This document shows positions 1 to 10,683 of a stretch of 64,000 bases of DNA, one piece after another. Position numbers and translations under genes: made by a program. Every line of letters begins with the position of its first letter. The stretch's first letter is position 1. The stretch lies in contig NZ_QGTS01000007.1 in NCBI RefSeq assembly GCF_003182475.1, positions 292,459 through 356,458 of the forward strand. Reading direction: 5' to 3'. The notes under the pieces are model-generated. The model was not told the origin of the DNA and did no database searches. It was given only the letters and a program-made list of their open reading frames with translations. This DNA is from Mangrovibacter plantisponsor (lineage in GTDB: Bacteria > Pseudomonadota > Gammaproteobacteria > Enterobacterales > Enterobacteriaceae).

Positions 1-2970
<2,970 letters not shown>

Positions 2971-3004
2971 AACCGGCCTCTGAGGGTAAAAACGCTATAC
3001 TACC

Positions 3005-3652
3005 TCAGAGCGGGCTTTTGAGATCAGAAAGTGTATTACCTTGTGATTTTTCGCCAGTTTCAACCCTGGGCTGCTGTGAACTTCGGGCTGAAAACCAGGG
3101 GAGTGTCAGTTGAATAAGTGGCCCAATACTCACGGCATACAGCACTGTGCCAATCCCCAGGCTGCCACCCATCAAGAAACCCACAAGCAGTACTGTCAAT
3201 TCAATAACTGTGCGGATGCGCCGTATTGGCCAGCCCATTCGGTTATGCATGCCGGTCATCAACCCATCACGAGGGCCAGCGCCAAACCCGGCGCCAATAT
3301 ACAAACTGGTTGCCAGAGCATTAAGCACTATCGCAATAACCAGGCACAGGCTGCGTACCCACAAATCAGTTATTGGGGGGAAAACAGCCAGTACTGCATC
3401 GGCCACCAGCCCCAGCACCACCACATTACTGATAGTCCCCAGGCCTGGTTTCTGGCGCATCGGCCACCACAACAATAAAACTAACGCCCCCACCACAATG
3501 ACGGTTTGCCCAAGCTTCAGCCCGGTCAGTTGGGCAAGCCCCATGTGGAACACATCCCACGGATCCAACCCCAGGTTGGCACGATAGAACACCGCAATTG
3601 AGATGCCATAAAACACCAGGCCTGTGTACAACTGAATTAAACGGCGCAACAT
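3005..3652 (-). CDS. YczE-type integral membrane protein
   Basis: A 215-residue, very hydrophobic protein with about five predicted membrane helices. It has the features of the YczE/YitT-like family (COG2364): an N-terminal YRANLGLDPWDVF segment, the motif GAGFGAGPRDGLMTG, and GGSLGIGTVLYA in the last third. The molecular role of the family is not established; YczE of Bacillus is known from work on surfactin production. The gene is divergent from a MocR-type regulator, an arrangement described as YczR-YczE in several phyla, which supports the assignment. The hydrophilic C-terminal tail of about 30 residues looks poorly conserved. Confidence 0.8.
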   Translation of the reverse strand: MLRRLIQLYTGLVFYGISIAVFYRANLGLDPWDVFHMGLAQLTGLKLGQTVIVVGALVLLLWWPMRQKPGLGTISNVVVLGLVADAVLAVFPPITDLWVRSLCLVIAIVLNALATSLYIGAGFGAGPRDGLMTGMHNRMGWPIRRIRTVIELTVLLVGFLMGGSLGIGTVLYAVSIGPLIQLTLPWFSARSSQQPRVETGEKSQGNTLSDLKSPL

Positions 3653-3698
3653 AAGGATTTCCTGTTTTTTGCAGACATGTTTATACTTTGCGCAACAA

Positions 3699-3737
3699 TG
3701 GACTTAATAATAAGGTCCAGTTTATAAAAAGTGGACT
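3699..3737. promoter_or_regulatory. Candidate MocR-type operator: three TGGAC repeats
   Basis: Two direct copies (TGGACTTA at 3699-3706 and GTGGACT at 3731-3737) and one inverted copy (AAGGTCCA at 3712-3719) fill the gap between the yczE-like gene and the regulator gene. MocR/PdxR-family regulators commonly bind two direct and one inverted repeat, so this is the probable operator. The last repeat ends three bases before the regulator's ATG, suggesting autorepression. Confidence 0.55.
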
Positions 3738-3740
3738 GCT

Positions 3741-5168
3741 ATGACACAACGACAACTGCGCAGCGCCTCGTTACTGAAAATACTGGGCCAGTGGCATCAT
3801 CCGGACACGCGTATTCCCGTTTACCGGCAACTGGCTGAAGGGCTTCGCTTGCTGATACTTGATGGCCGGTTGCCTTTAAACAACCGGTTACCCGGGGAAC
3901 GAGAACTGGCAGATTCACTGGCACTGAGCCGCACAACCGTCGCGAATGCACTAAACCAGTTGCGTGAAGAAGGTTACCTGCAAAGCCGCCAGGGGTCGGG
4001 GTCAGTTACTCGCCTGCCTGATACTCAGGTAACCCAACAGGCCTATACGGTTCCCGGCGATACACTGGACCTTGCCACCGCGGCCCTTCCCGCCAGCCCG
4101 GCAATCCACCAGGCTTACCAGCGAGCCATTACCGGGCTGACAGAGCACCTGGGCTCAACTGGCTATGATTCACAGGGCCTGCCGCGCCTGCGAACAGCGA
4201 TTGCACGGCATTACTGCCAGAGAGGCCTGGCGACCACACCAGACCAGATAATGGTGGTCAACGGCGCGGTCAGTGGGCTGGCATTACTATTGCGGTTGTT
4301 CACCGGGCCCGGAGACAGAGTGTTGGTTGACCACCCCACGTACCCAATGGCGCTGGATGCCATCCGGGGTGCTTCCTGCCGCCCGGTAGGTGTCAGCCTG
4401 CCGGCAAATGAAGGCTGGGATTGTGATGGTTTCGCCGCCACACTGGCTCAAACATCTCCCCGCCTTGCCTACCTTATCCCTGATTTTCATAACCCAACCG
4501 GGCGTTGTATGAGCCTTGCAGAGCGCCAGAGCATTGCGGCCATTGCACAACGCAGCCACACCCCGCTGGTGGTTGACGAAACCATGGCGGAATTATGGTA
4601 TGACGCCCCGCCACCACCACCTTTGGCCTGTTTTGGCGATGCAGAAAACATAATTTCTCTGGGTTCTTGTGGCAAAAGCTTTTGGGGAGGTTTACGGCTG
4701 GGATGGATACGAACGTCTCCAGGGGTGATAGCCCGCCTGGTACAACAACGTAACACCCTCGATTTGGGTTCTCCGCTGCTTGAGCAACTCACTGCGGCTA
4801 TTTTGATAGAAGAGGAAGAGGCGATTTTACAGGAAAAACGCCACCAACTGCAGGTACAACGCGACCAGTGCCTGGCACTGATACAGTCATATTTTCCTCA
4901 CTGGCAAACCACTCCACCACCCGGTGGGTTATCGCTGTGGGTAACGCTGCCTTCCCCTGCTGCAACACGGTTTGCAGCCAGTGCAGAGAATATTGGCATT
5001 CACCTGGGGCCTGGCCCCCGGTTCGGTATTGATGGTGCTTTTGAACGTTTCTTGCGCCTGCCTTTCACGCTGGAAACGGCCAGAATGGAGATGGCACTGA
5101 TGCGCCTGCTTCCGGTGTGGCAACAACTTGCTCTGGTTCGCTCACCAGCAAGCAATATGATGATTTAA
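3741..5168 (+). CDS. MocR-type regulator (GntR HTH + PLP aminotransferase fold), YczR-like
   Basis: PLP-dependent transcription factor of 475 residues. The N-terminal GntR winged helix (about residues 20-90) has RLPGERELADSLALSRTTV, then EEGYLQSRQGSGS. The fold-type I aminotransferase-like domain follows, with DHPTYPMALD, PDFHNPTGR, VVDETMAELWYD and the PLP lysine in GSCGKSFWGG (K312). These residues indicate that PLP binding is retained. It is transcribed away from the yczE-like gene and is likely its regulator. The start has no clear Shine-Dalgarno sequence, and the operator repeats run up to it, so the mRNA may have a very short leader. A strong terminator follows. Confidence 0.85.
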   Translation: MTQRQLRSASLLKILGQWHHPDTRIPVYRQLAEGLRLLILDGRLPLNNRLPGERELADSLALSRTTVANALNQLREEGYLQSRQGSGSVTRLPDTQVTQQAYTVPGDTLDLATAALPASPAIHQAYQRAITGLTEHLGSTGYDSQGLPRLRTAIARHYCQRGLATTPDQIMVVNGAVSGLALLLRLFTGPGDRVLVDHPTYPMALDAIRGASCRPVGVSLPANEGWDCDGFAATLAQTSPRLAYLIPDFHNPTGRCMSLAERQSIAAIAQRSHTPLVVDETMAELWYDAPPPPPLACFGDAENIISLGSCGKSFWGGLRLGWIRTSPGVIARLVQQRNTLDLGSPLLEQLTAAILIEEEEAILQEKRHQLQVQRDQCLALIQSYFPHWQTTPPPGGLSLWVTLPSPAATRFAASAENIGIHLGPGPRFGIDGAFERFLRLPFTLETARMEMALMRLLPVWQQLALVRSPASNMMI

Positions 5169-5206
5169 CCTGCACCAGCCAGCCACACAACAGCACCCAA
5201 AAGAGA

Positions 5207-5234
5207 ACGGCGAGCCGCAAAGCTCGCCGTTTTT
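5207..5234 (+). terminator. Rho-independent terminator of the MocR-type gene
   Basis: A perfect 9-bp stem (ACGGCGAGC / GCTCGCCGT) with a 6-nt loop is followed by a run of T. It lies about 40 bp after the stop codon of the regulator gene. Confidence 0.85.
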
Positions 5235-5463
5235 AATATCATCCATGATGCACATTACCTTTGAGGCAATGCCACCTTAACAAGTGGTTATGAATACTCC
5301 AGGTAATTCCGGTTGCATAAAAATGATATTTTTATGACACTATTATTTCATATAAATTTCATTTTCATGTCAGTAATATGACAATCAGCATTAAGCCCCA
5401 GTTAATATTCATGCCGGACAGTTACAATCATATATCTGTATAACATGAAAAAAAGTGGGGAAA

Positions 5464-5682
5464 TCAATGCTGCCGTGGAACCGGAAAACCTTTTACAGAA
5501 ATAACAAACCCATTATCTCTGCGTTTTATTTTTGCACCGGCGTCACACCAGTCTGAAGCTATGCGAAAAAATTCATCACTCCCCACATTCCAGTCAAGGC
5601 GAACATGCTTAACAAAACCGGAGCGCAATAATTCACATGCCTCATTATAACTGTGAGCCACACTCACATTATCGTCAGCCAT
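5464..5682 (-). CDS. Unknown 72-residue protein, partner of an RHH protein
   Basis: I do not recognise this protein. It is a small soluble 72-residue product with no signal peptide or membrane segment; it contains LDWNVGSDEFFRIASDWC and the mixed-charge stretch AKIKRRDNG. Its ATG shares one base with the stop codon of the upstream ribbon-helix-helix gene (TAATG), and a GAGGAAA ribosome site lies inside that gene, so the two are translationally coupled. Size, order and coupling resemble a type II toxin-antitoxin pair with the antitoxin first, but no toxin motif is visible. A conjugative or plasmid accessory pair is an alternative. The sequence is clearly richer in A+T than the flanking genes, which suggests transfer. 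Confidence 0.6.
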   Translation of the reverse strand: MADDNVSVAHSYNEACELLRSGFVKHVRLDWNVGSDEFFRIASDWCDAGAKIKRRDNGFVISVKGFPVPRQH

Positions 5683-5930
5683 TATTTCCTCTTTTTAAGA
5701 AGTTTTCTCAATGCTTTGATTTCTTTAGCATTTAATGGTTGAACTCCTTCTTCTTCTGTGTGCTGGTTATCAATATCATCTTCCTTAACCCCAGCATCAA
5801 GGCTTTCAAAAGCCATTCTCAGAAACTGCTCTGTTACCGCACCCAATGTTTCCCCATGCAGTTCAGCATAACTACGCACTTGTTCTTTAAGTTCACTGCT
5901 AATTTTTACATTTAGCACTGCGGTTTCCAT
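5682..5930 (-). CDS. Ribbon-helix-helix (Arc/MetJ-type) DNA-binding protein
   Basis: An 82-residue protein. Residues 1-45 (VLNVKISSELKEQVRSYAEL, then LGAVTEQFLRMAFESL) have the strand-helix-helix pattern of Arc/MetJ/CopG repressors. A middle acidic stretch (KEDDIDNQHTEEEG) is followed by a basic C-terminal end (LRKLLKKRK). Such proteins act as dimeric autorepressors and are often antitoxins. It is the first gene of a coupled two-gene unit; the start at 5930 has a GAAGGAAAG ribosome site. An imperfect palindrome 26 bp upstream is a candidate operator. Confidence 0.65.
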   Translation of the reverse strand: METAVLNVKISSELKEQVRSYAELHGETLGAVTEQFLRMAFESLDAGVKEDDIDNQHTEEEGVQPLNAKEIKALRKLLKKRK

Positions 5931-5955
5931 ATGCTTTCCTTCGAGTTTATTTAGC

Positions 5956-5977
5956 GCAATAATATAATTCTTATTAC
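5956..5977. promoter_or_regulatory. Candidate operator of the RHH two-gene unit
   Basis: On the minus strand GTAATAA and TTATTGC flank an 8-bp centre, an inverted repeat with one mismatch, immediately upstream of the ribbon-helix-helix gene. The centre contains a TATATT-like -10 element. Binding there by the RHH protein would give autorepression. This is inference from position and symmetry only. Confidence 0.3.
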
Positions 5978-6155
5978 ACGAATCGACAGGAAAAATCCAT
6001 CACTATTCAGTTGCAGAAAGATGACCTGCAATTCAGGATGGAAAATAAATGTGACCAGGAACTCATTCTGTAGCAATAAATTTCATTGTTACATTGATAT
6101 ACTTATTTTTACTGTTGTTGTTTTTCGGGAAATGGAATGAAAAAACGGTGTATTG

Positions 6156-6975
6156 TGATCCTACCCACGTAATGTGGACACAGCCCTAAGCGAGGTTCTG
6201 GTTTTCAAACTGTTCCGGGCTGAGGCCACCACCGATCGTAATCACACCCGATATAATTAAATACCGTCGTCCGCATTATTTCCCGACTGATAAAGCGTTC
6301 ACCATGGATGCATTCGACTTTCAGTGACTGGAAGAAGCTTTCCGCACAGGCGTTATCGTAACAGCAGCCCTTTGCACTCATGCTACCGCGCAGGTTATAT
6401 CGCTTCAGTAGCGCCTGATAATCTGCTGAGCAATACTGCCCGCCACGATCCGTGTGGACGATGATATTTTCCGGACATTTACGCCGCCAGAGCGCCATCT
6501 GTAACGCATCGCAGGTCAGTTTCGCCGCCATTCGTGAGGACATCGACCAGCCAATAACGGCACGAGACCAGAGGTCAGTCACCACCGCCAGATACAGTCA
6601 GCCTTCATCCATGCGAAGGTTCGTGATGTCTCCGGACCACTTCTGGTTCGGACCACTGGCATAAAAATTCTGTTTCAGCAAGTTTTCTGACACCGGCAGG
6701 CCGTGCTCACGGTAACTGACCGGGCTGATAGCGACGTTTGAGCCAGGCATACCAGCCGCTTCGGGCAACCCGAAGCACCTGGCACATGGCTTTGACGCTG
6801 AATTCAGCCTGATGCTTTTTGATGAAGACATACTTCATTTCAGGCGCTTCGCGAAGTATGTCGCGGCCTTTTGGAGAATGACCAGCTCTTCATCCCCTTC
6901 AGCCAGTTGTCGCTTAAGGCGGGCAATTTCGACGGACATTTCCTGTTCACGTTCGGAAGATGAATGTGTATTTTT
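6156..6975 (-). mobile_element. IS3 element, decayed remnant
   Basis: The right terminal inverted repeat of IS3 is intact at 6156-6195 (TGATCCTACCCACGTAAT, then GGACACAG and CTAAGCGAGG). Inside it, on the minus strand, lie the end of InsE ([20 protein letters not shown], then YFAKRLK) and large parts of InsF. The left inverted repeat and most of orfA are missing: homology stops near 6975. With internal deletions as well, only about 0.8 kb of a 1.26 kb element remains. It separates the RHH unit from the toxin locus and cannot transpose by itself. Confidence 0.9.
6186..6838 (-). pseudogene. insF: IS3 transposase InsF, broken
   Basis: The reading starts as [19 protein letters not shown], overlapping the InsE stop as in intact IS3. 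It then loses roughly 230 bp after [10 protein letters not shown] and resumes as [21 protein letters not shown]-to-TGA nonsense change sits just after NLRMDEG. The DDE catalytic region is recognisable ([13 protein letters not shown], then [18 protein letters not shown]). A deletion of about 14 bases near the end (after CDYDRW) shifts the frame again before [12 protein letters not shown]. No functional transposase can be made. Confidence 0.92.
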
Positions 6976-7098
6976 CAGCCAAATTGATTTAAGTTAAGTC
7001 ACTTTTTGGATATTATGCCTGCGATATCAATATGATTTATAAGGAATAATCAAGGGTGTTCCCCTGTGATAGCAAGTCGGTACAAGGAGCGAGCTGAT

Positions 7099-7176
7099 AT
7101 GGCTATAAAAACAAACATGTGGCAGTACGTTACTGCTTCCGCAGGAAAAGGGTTCAACTCTTGGGGGAAGGGGTAA
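7099..7176 (+). CDS. 25-codon leader ORF before the PAAR effector
   Basis: A short frame starts with ATG at 7099, preceded by AAGGAG at 7084-7089, and reads MAIKTNMWQYVTASAGKG followed by FNSWGKG and stop. Its stop is two bases before the ATG of the PAAR gene, and the effector's own ribosome site (GGGGGAAGGGG) lies inside its last codons. The layout fits a translational leader coupled to the effector. It could also be chance or the tail of a lost gene; I do not recognise the peptide. Confidence 0.35.
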   Translation: MAIKTNMWQYVTASAGKGFNSWGKG

Positions 7177-7178
7177 CT

Positions 7179-8879
7179 ATGGCGACCGGATATATCCTCT
7201 GTCTAAACGATAAAACAACCTGCGGAGGGACGATCATTGGTGGAAATCCTAATCGCAGATCTCATTCACGCCCTGTTGCAAGAATGGGTGATCCTGTAAC
7301 TTGTGGAAAACATGAAGGTACATACAGGATCATTGGCGGGATTAGCTTCATGAAAGATACTGAGGGTAACTCTCTAAAGTTGATCGCGGGAACGCTTGAT
7401 AGCTTTAGTAGTTGCCCTTGCCAGGCAAAATTCATCGTAGCGAAATACCCGGCTATGAGATATGAATCTCGAAGCGGAGGAAGCACAACTTCAGGTAGTT
7501 CATCAGGTAATAATAAAATCGTCTCCGCTATTGCCAGTGTGGTGGCAACAACTGTCGTACCTGTCTTTGCCAAATCAGTACTTCGCGGTACTGGTAATAC
7601 TGATGCAGGAACAGCAGACGAACCACAAGCTAACATTGGCGAGATGAGTTTCTATCAGTCTGTTCCATCGCAGCCAGCCCCTGAGCCAGAACAGCACGCA
7701 CAAGCCGCGAAGAAAAAGAAAATTTCACCACCACCAGAACCACCGAAGAAAAAATCACTGTTCGATAAAGTAGCTGGCTTCTTCTTTGGTGAAGCGGAGG
7801 CAATGCCACTTCCCCCACCTCCGGTTATTATGGGCAGTTCAGCCGAAGTCGGAATGGCAGCGTCGGCAGCAGGGGCTACAGCAAAAGCGAATCAGGACGC
7901 AGCCAAAGCCCTTACACATACCATGAAACACCTTTCAGGCCCGGAAGTCTTGAGCGGTTCGCTTGCGATGAATTTACCGTTTGTTGTTATGGGGGCGATT
8001 GTTCAGTCAAGACTCAGGGGTGACAAGAGCGATCTGCTAACACCTGAAAAATTACTGCAAGTCGCTTACAGCAAAGGAACCGTACCAACCCGAGTACGCT
8101 ATAACTGGATTACTGACGATGAAACTGGGCGATTAAAAGCTGTCGGCTATCATACCAGTACTGAAAGCGGGCGTGATCAGGTTCGTGTTCGTATGCTGGA
8201 AAAACAAAGGGATGGTAGCTATGAATTTTGGGGCGACGAGAGAAGCGATAAGCCGCTGATCACATGGACACCAGAGAGTACGCCGGGATCGCAAAGTAGC
8301 TGGAATACAGGCAATAACAGCCCGCAGGCGGGTACTGTAACGATTCCGGGGCTTGAACATCCTGATATTCAGGGCGTAACTATCACCACAACGCCAGTAC
8401 CGGAAGAGAAGGACTTTCGGGATTACATTCTGGTGTTTCCGGGGAACATCCACCCGCCGATCTACATCTATCTCAGTAAACCTCCGGTAGAACTGCTGGA
8501 AGTTGCTTTGTACATAGAGTTCATGGGACGCTCGCGGCAGGGAAAATATGAAGCAGATCATATGCCTTCAAGAGCCGCAGTTGAACAATTCTTAATGGAT
8601 AAGTATCCTGGTCTTGATCAAAAACTAATCAGGAAAATGGCAGATCGGGTAGCTGCGATTGTTGTGCCGAAAGAAGTTCACCAGAAAATCAGTCAAACTT
8701 ACGGTGGACGTAATATACCAGACCAAATTGCAGGGGATGCGAAGAATTTGAGGAATGCCCTGGATCGGAATTTTGATGCAATAAAACCTGCTCTTAAAGA
8801 GTATGGGGCTACTGAAGAACAACTTGAATCCGCCAGAGCTATGATGCACAAGCTGAATACAGAGCAAGGATTGTACTAA
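7179..8879 (+). CDS. PAAR / pyocin-S / predicted nuclease toxin (T6SS-type effector)
   Basis: 566 residues. Residues 1-95 form a PAAR-repeat domain (YILCLNDKTTCGGTIIGGNP, ARMGDPVTCGKHEGTYRI), the fold that caps the VgrG spike of type VI secretion systems. A low-complexity linker rich in Pro and Lys (about 165-215) follows, then a region resembling the S-type pyocin domain (about 270-430, TPEKLLQVAYSKGTVPTRVR). The C-terminal 120 residues carry EADHMPS (D460, H461) and later H501 with TYGGRN (508-512), suggesting a His-Me-finger nuclease; the exact family is uncertain. The start at 7179 is chosen for its GGGGAAGGGG site and because the PAAR domain begins there; an in-frame ATG at 7119 adds unrelated residues. 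No other T6SS gene is in the window, so this is an orphan effector. Confidence 0.82.
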   Translation: MATGYILCLNDKTTCGGTIIGGNPNRRSHSRPVARMGDPVTCGKHEGTYRIIGGISFMKDTEGNSLKLIAGTLDSFSSCPCQAKFIVAKYPAMRYESRSGGSTTSGSSSGNNKIVSAIASVVATTVVPVFAKSVLRGTGNTDAGTADEPQANIGEMSFYQSVPSQPAPEPEQHAQAAKKKKISPPPEPPKKKSLFDKVAGFFFGEAEAMPLPPPPVIMGSSAEVGMAASAAGATAKANQDAAKALTHTMKHLSGPEVLSGSLAMNLPFVVMGAIVQSRLRGDKSDLLTPEKLLQVAYSKGTVPTRVRYNWITDDETGRLKAVGYHTSTESGRDQVRVRMLEKQRDGSYEFWGDERSDKPLITWTPESTPGSQSSWNTGNNSPQAGTVTIPGLEHPDIQGVTITTTPVPEEKDFRDYILVFPGNIHPPIYIYLSKPPVELLEVALYIEFMGRSRQGKYEADHMPSRAAVEQFLMDKYPGLDQKLIRKMADRVAAIVVPKEVHQKISQTYGGRNIPDQIAGDAKNLRNALDRNFDAIKPALKEYGATEEQLESARAMMHKLNTEQGLY

Positions 8880-9346
8880 TGACACTAAATGTTGAAGCAT
8901 TGATCCGTAGTTTAGGTAAATCTTATAAAGATTTGGTTGATTCTGGATTGATAACCTATAAAAGTGACCCCAAAGGTGCATCAGGTTCACCAACGATTAG
9001 CCTTGATATGGCGAAAGAAGGTGTGTTTTTAGCTTTCCAACGTGAAGGCCGGGTGCTGAAAGAAATTACATTAAGCATTCAGCATGATACGCTGAAGAAT
9101 TGGATATTCCCAAACGATCTACCCACTCCATTGCAAAAAAGTATGTCTCGCCAGTGGGTTCACGAAAACTTTGGCGAACCAGAAAACAGTATTCCGCCGA
9201 GAGTAATTATGAAGCAGGAAATCGGCAGGATTGAGCGATTCACCGTTGAAGATTTCCACATACCTATCACAATGCAAATCCGCTATGACATGGCAGATAT
9301 GGTAGTTGCAGTTACTTTCTTGCCTACATCAGAACTTCGCTGGTGA
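8879..9346 (+). CDS. Immunity protein of the PAAR/pyocin toxin
   Basis: A 155-residue soluble protein without signal peptide. Its ATG overlaps the toxin's stop codon by one base (TAATG), so toxin and partner are made together. The arrangement fits a cytoplasmic immunity protein that neutralises the nuclease domain. It resembles small proteins usually found behind S-type pyocin-domain genes in enterobacteria (I believe the DUF6392 group, from memory). Acidic and polar surface stretches (VHENFGEPENSIPPR, VEDFHIPITMQIRYD) suit binding to a nuclease. A terminator follows 11 bp after the stop. Confidence 0.7.
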   Translation: MTLNVEALIRSLGKSYKDLVDSGLITYKSDPKGASGSPTISLDMAKEGVFLAFQREGRVLKEITLSIQHDTLKNWIFPNDLPTPLQKSMSRQWVHENFGEPENSIPPRVIMKQEIGRIERFTVEDFHIPITMQIRYDMADMVVAVTFLPTSELRW

Positions 9347-9356
9347 TCAACCGTAT

Positions 9357-9379
9357 GCGGCTTCATGTAGGCCGCTTTT
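9357..9379 (+). terminator. Terminator of the toxin-immunity operon
   Basis: A 5-bp GCGGC/GCCGC stem with a 9-nt loop and TTTT lies 11 bp after the immunity gene. The stem is short but its position is right. Confidence 0.55.
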
Positions 9380-9729
9380 CATCTTCGCTAAAAGTAATAC
9401 CCTTAAGTACAAAAAAACAATCAAACCCCAGGCATCCCGATTTTTGACAAAAAAATTAAAGGGATCGTTTACTCAGATAAAAGTACAGTCAGTATTTTTC
9501 TGCACGATTTAAAATCCTGTTCGTCTGATCAGGTCCAACCCCGCCGACCAAATGCCGTGTATTCAGATCTCAGTACTGAACTTTTCACTAACCCTACATT
9601 GCCTAAAAACGCACGGTCAAAAATCTCTTTTGGGTACTCCCTAACGATACTCGTTTTTCTCGTCTCGTTAAGTATCATTTATATGTTGTACGGGTTTAAA
9701 TGATACTAATCAGCGGTGAGGACAGGAAA
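9380..9729. other. Intergenic, AT-rich, candidate recombination site at its right end
   Basis: I see no gene here. The last 85 bp before the recombinase contain three related hexamers: GATACT at 9646-9651, its inverse AGTATC at 9671-9676, and GATACT at 9702-9707. Resolvase genes commonly lie next to their res site, which is built of such inverted subsites, so 9640-9710 is a candidate. I could not define full 28-30 bp subsites. Confidence 0.35.
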
Positions 9730-10304
9730 ATGATTTTTGGTTATGCGAGAGTCTCAACAAAGGATCAGAATCTTGAGCGTCAGTTGGCAGTACTGGAACC
9801 TGTTTGTGACAAAATCGTTACAGAGAGAGAATCAGGGAAGTCCACCAGCGAAAGACTTGAACTGTTGAACCGCCTTTCACACCTCCGCGAAGGTGATACT
9901 CTTATTACTCATACAATCGACCGCCTTGCACGTAATACTCGCGATTTACTGGAAATGATTGATAGCCTCGTTGAACGTGGGATCACTGTTCAGTTCCTTG
10001 CTAACTCATGAGTTTTGATAACTCCCCACAATCACGCCTGATCCTAACCATGATGGGGGCAGTCGCCGAATTCGAGCGAAGAATGATCGTATCACGCCGC
10101 AACGAAGGGATTACCCTTGCTAAAGAAGCTCGTAAGTACAAAGGCAAGCAAAAGAACAAAGAATTGCACAGTAAAATCATTGAAATGCTTCAAGCAGGGA
10201 AGAACACACCGGACGAGATCGCAAAACTGTGCGATTGCGGTCGAGCTACCGTGTTTCGCATAAAGAAAGAGATGCTTGCCAGTACTGGTAGTATTGAGGA
10301 CTGA
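9730..10304 (+). pseudogene. Serine recombinase (resolvase/invertase family), frameshifted
   Basis: The N-terminal catalytic domain reads MIFGYARVSTKDQNLERQLA with the nucleophilic serine in ARVST and the conserved RLARN. After VQFLAN one base appears to be missing, and the frame ends at TGA 10009-10011. The rest continues in another frame from ATG 10008: FDNSPQSRLILTMMGAVAEF, the E-helix, then a DNA-binding end with TPDEIAKLCDCGRATVFRIK. Comparison with relatives expects two residues between LAN and SFDN where only five bases exist, so a one-base deletion is the simple reading. ATGA overlap of the two halves would still permit coupled translation of both fragments. Confidence 0.82.
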
Positions 10305-10385
10305 TATAGCGGAAGAGAGCAAAGGAAAGGATTGCATAGGGTATTGTTTCTCGAATCCTTTCGATATCCAAACGTTACTTTATAC

Positions 10386-10408
10386 GAGGCTTTATAGCCT
10401 CTTCTTTA
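10386..10408 (+). terminator. Terminator after the recombinase
   Basis: A GAGGCT/AGCCTC stem with a TTAT loop is followed by TTCTTTATTTTATT, about 80 bp downstream of the recombinase stop. Around it, 10305-10683 is AT-rich and holds only this hairpin and one short hydrophobic frame. Confidence 0.6.
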
Positions 10409-10503
10409 TTTTATTATTAATCAATGTTTTACAATTTATTTTTTGCGTTTTATTACTACAGTAATTAACTGTCATTCACCACATTAATTGCCATTAAAGC
10501 GTG

Positions 10504-10584
10504 TTATTTCGGCTTAACAGGCAATGGGAATACAATCAGTAAAAACGCAAACAGAAGAATAGCCACTGCATTAAGCCTGCTCAC
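10504..10584 (-). CDS. Possible 26-residue membrane peptide
   Basis: A GTG-started frame reads (M)SRLNAVAILLFAFLLIVF then PLPVKPK, a single membrane helix with a basic tail, typical of bacterial small membrane proteins. It lies downstream of the BamE-like lipoprotein gene on the same strand. There is no good ribosome site, so it may be fortuitous. Confidence 0.22.
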   Translation of the reverse strand: MSRLNAVAILLFAFLLIVFPLPVKPK

Positions 10585-10683
10585 TACTTGTTATTCAACC
10601 AGCCTGGCGGACTATACAGGTAACATGCCCACACCCGGCGGAAGTACTCCACCAGGTGTGAACAACCAGAGGCTGCGCTATGT

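Noticed and set aside
7119..7178. Upstream ATG at 7119 as start of the PAAR protein
   Set aside because: The 20 added residues are unlike PAAR proteins and overlap the leader frame; the ATG at 7179 has a better ribosome site.
9990..10015. Programmed frameshift in the recombinase
   Set aside because: No slippery heptamer or downstream pseudoknot is visible; a one-base deletion explains it.
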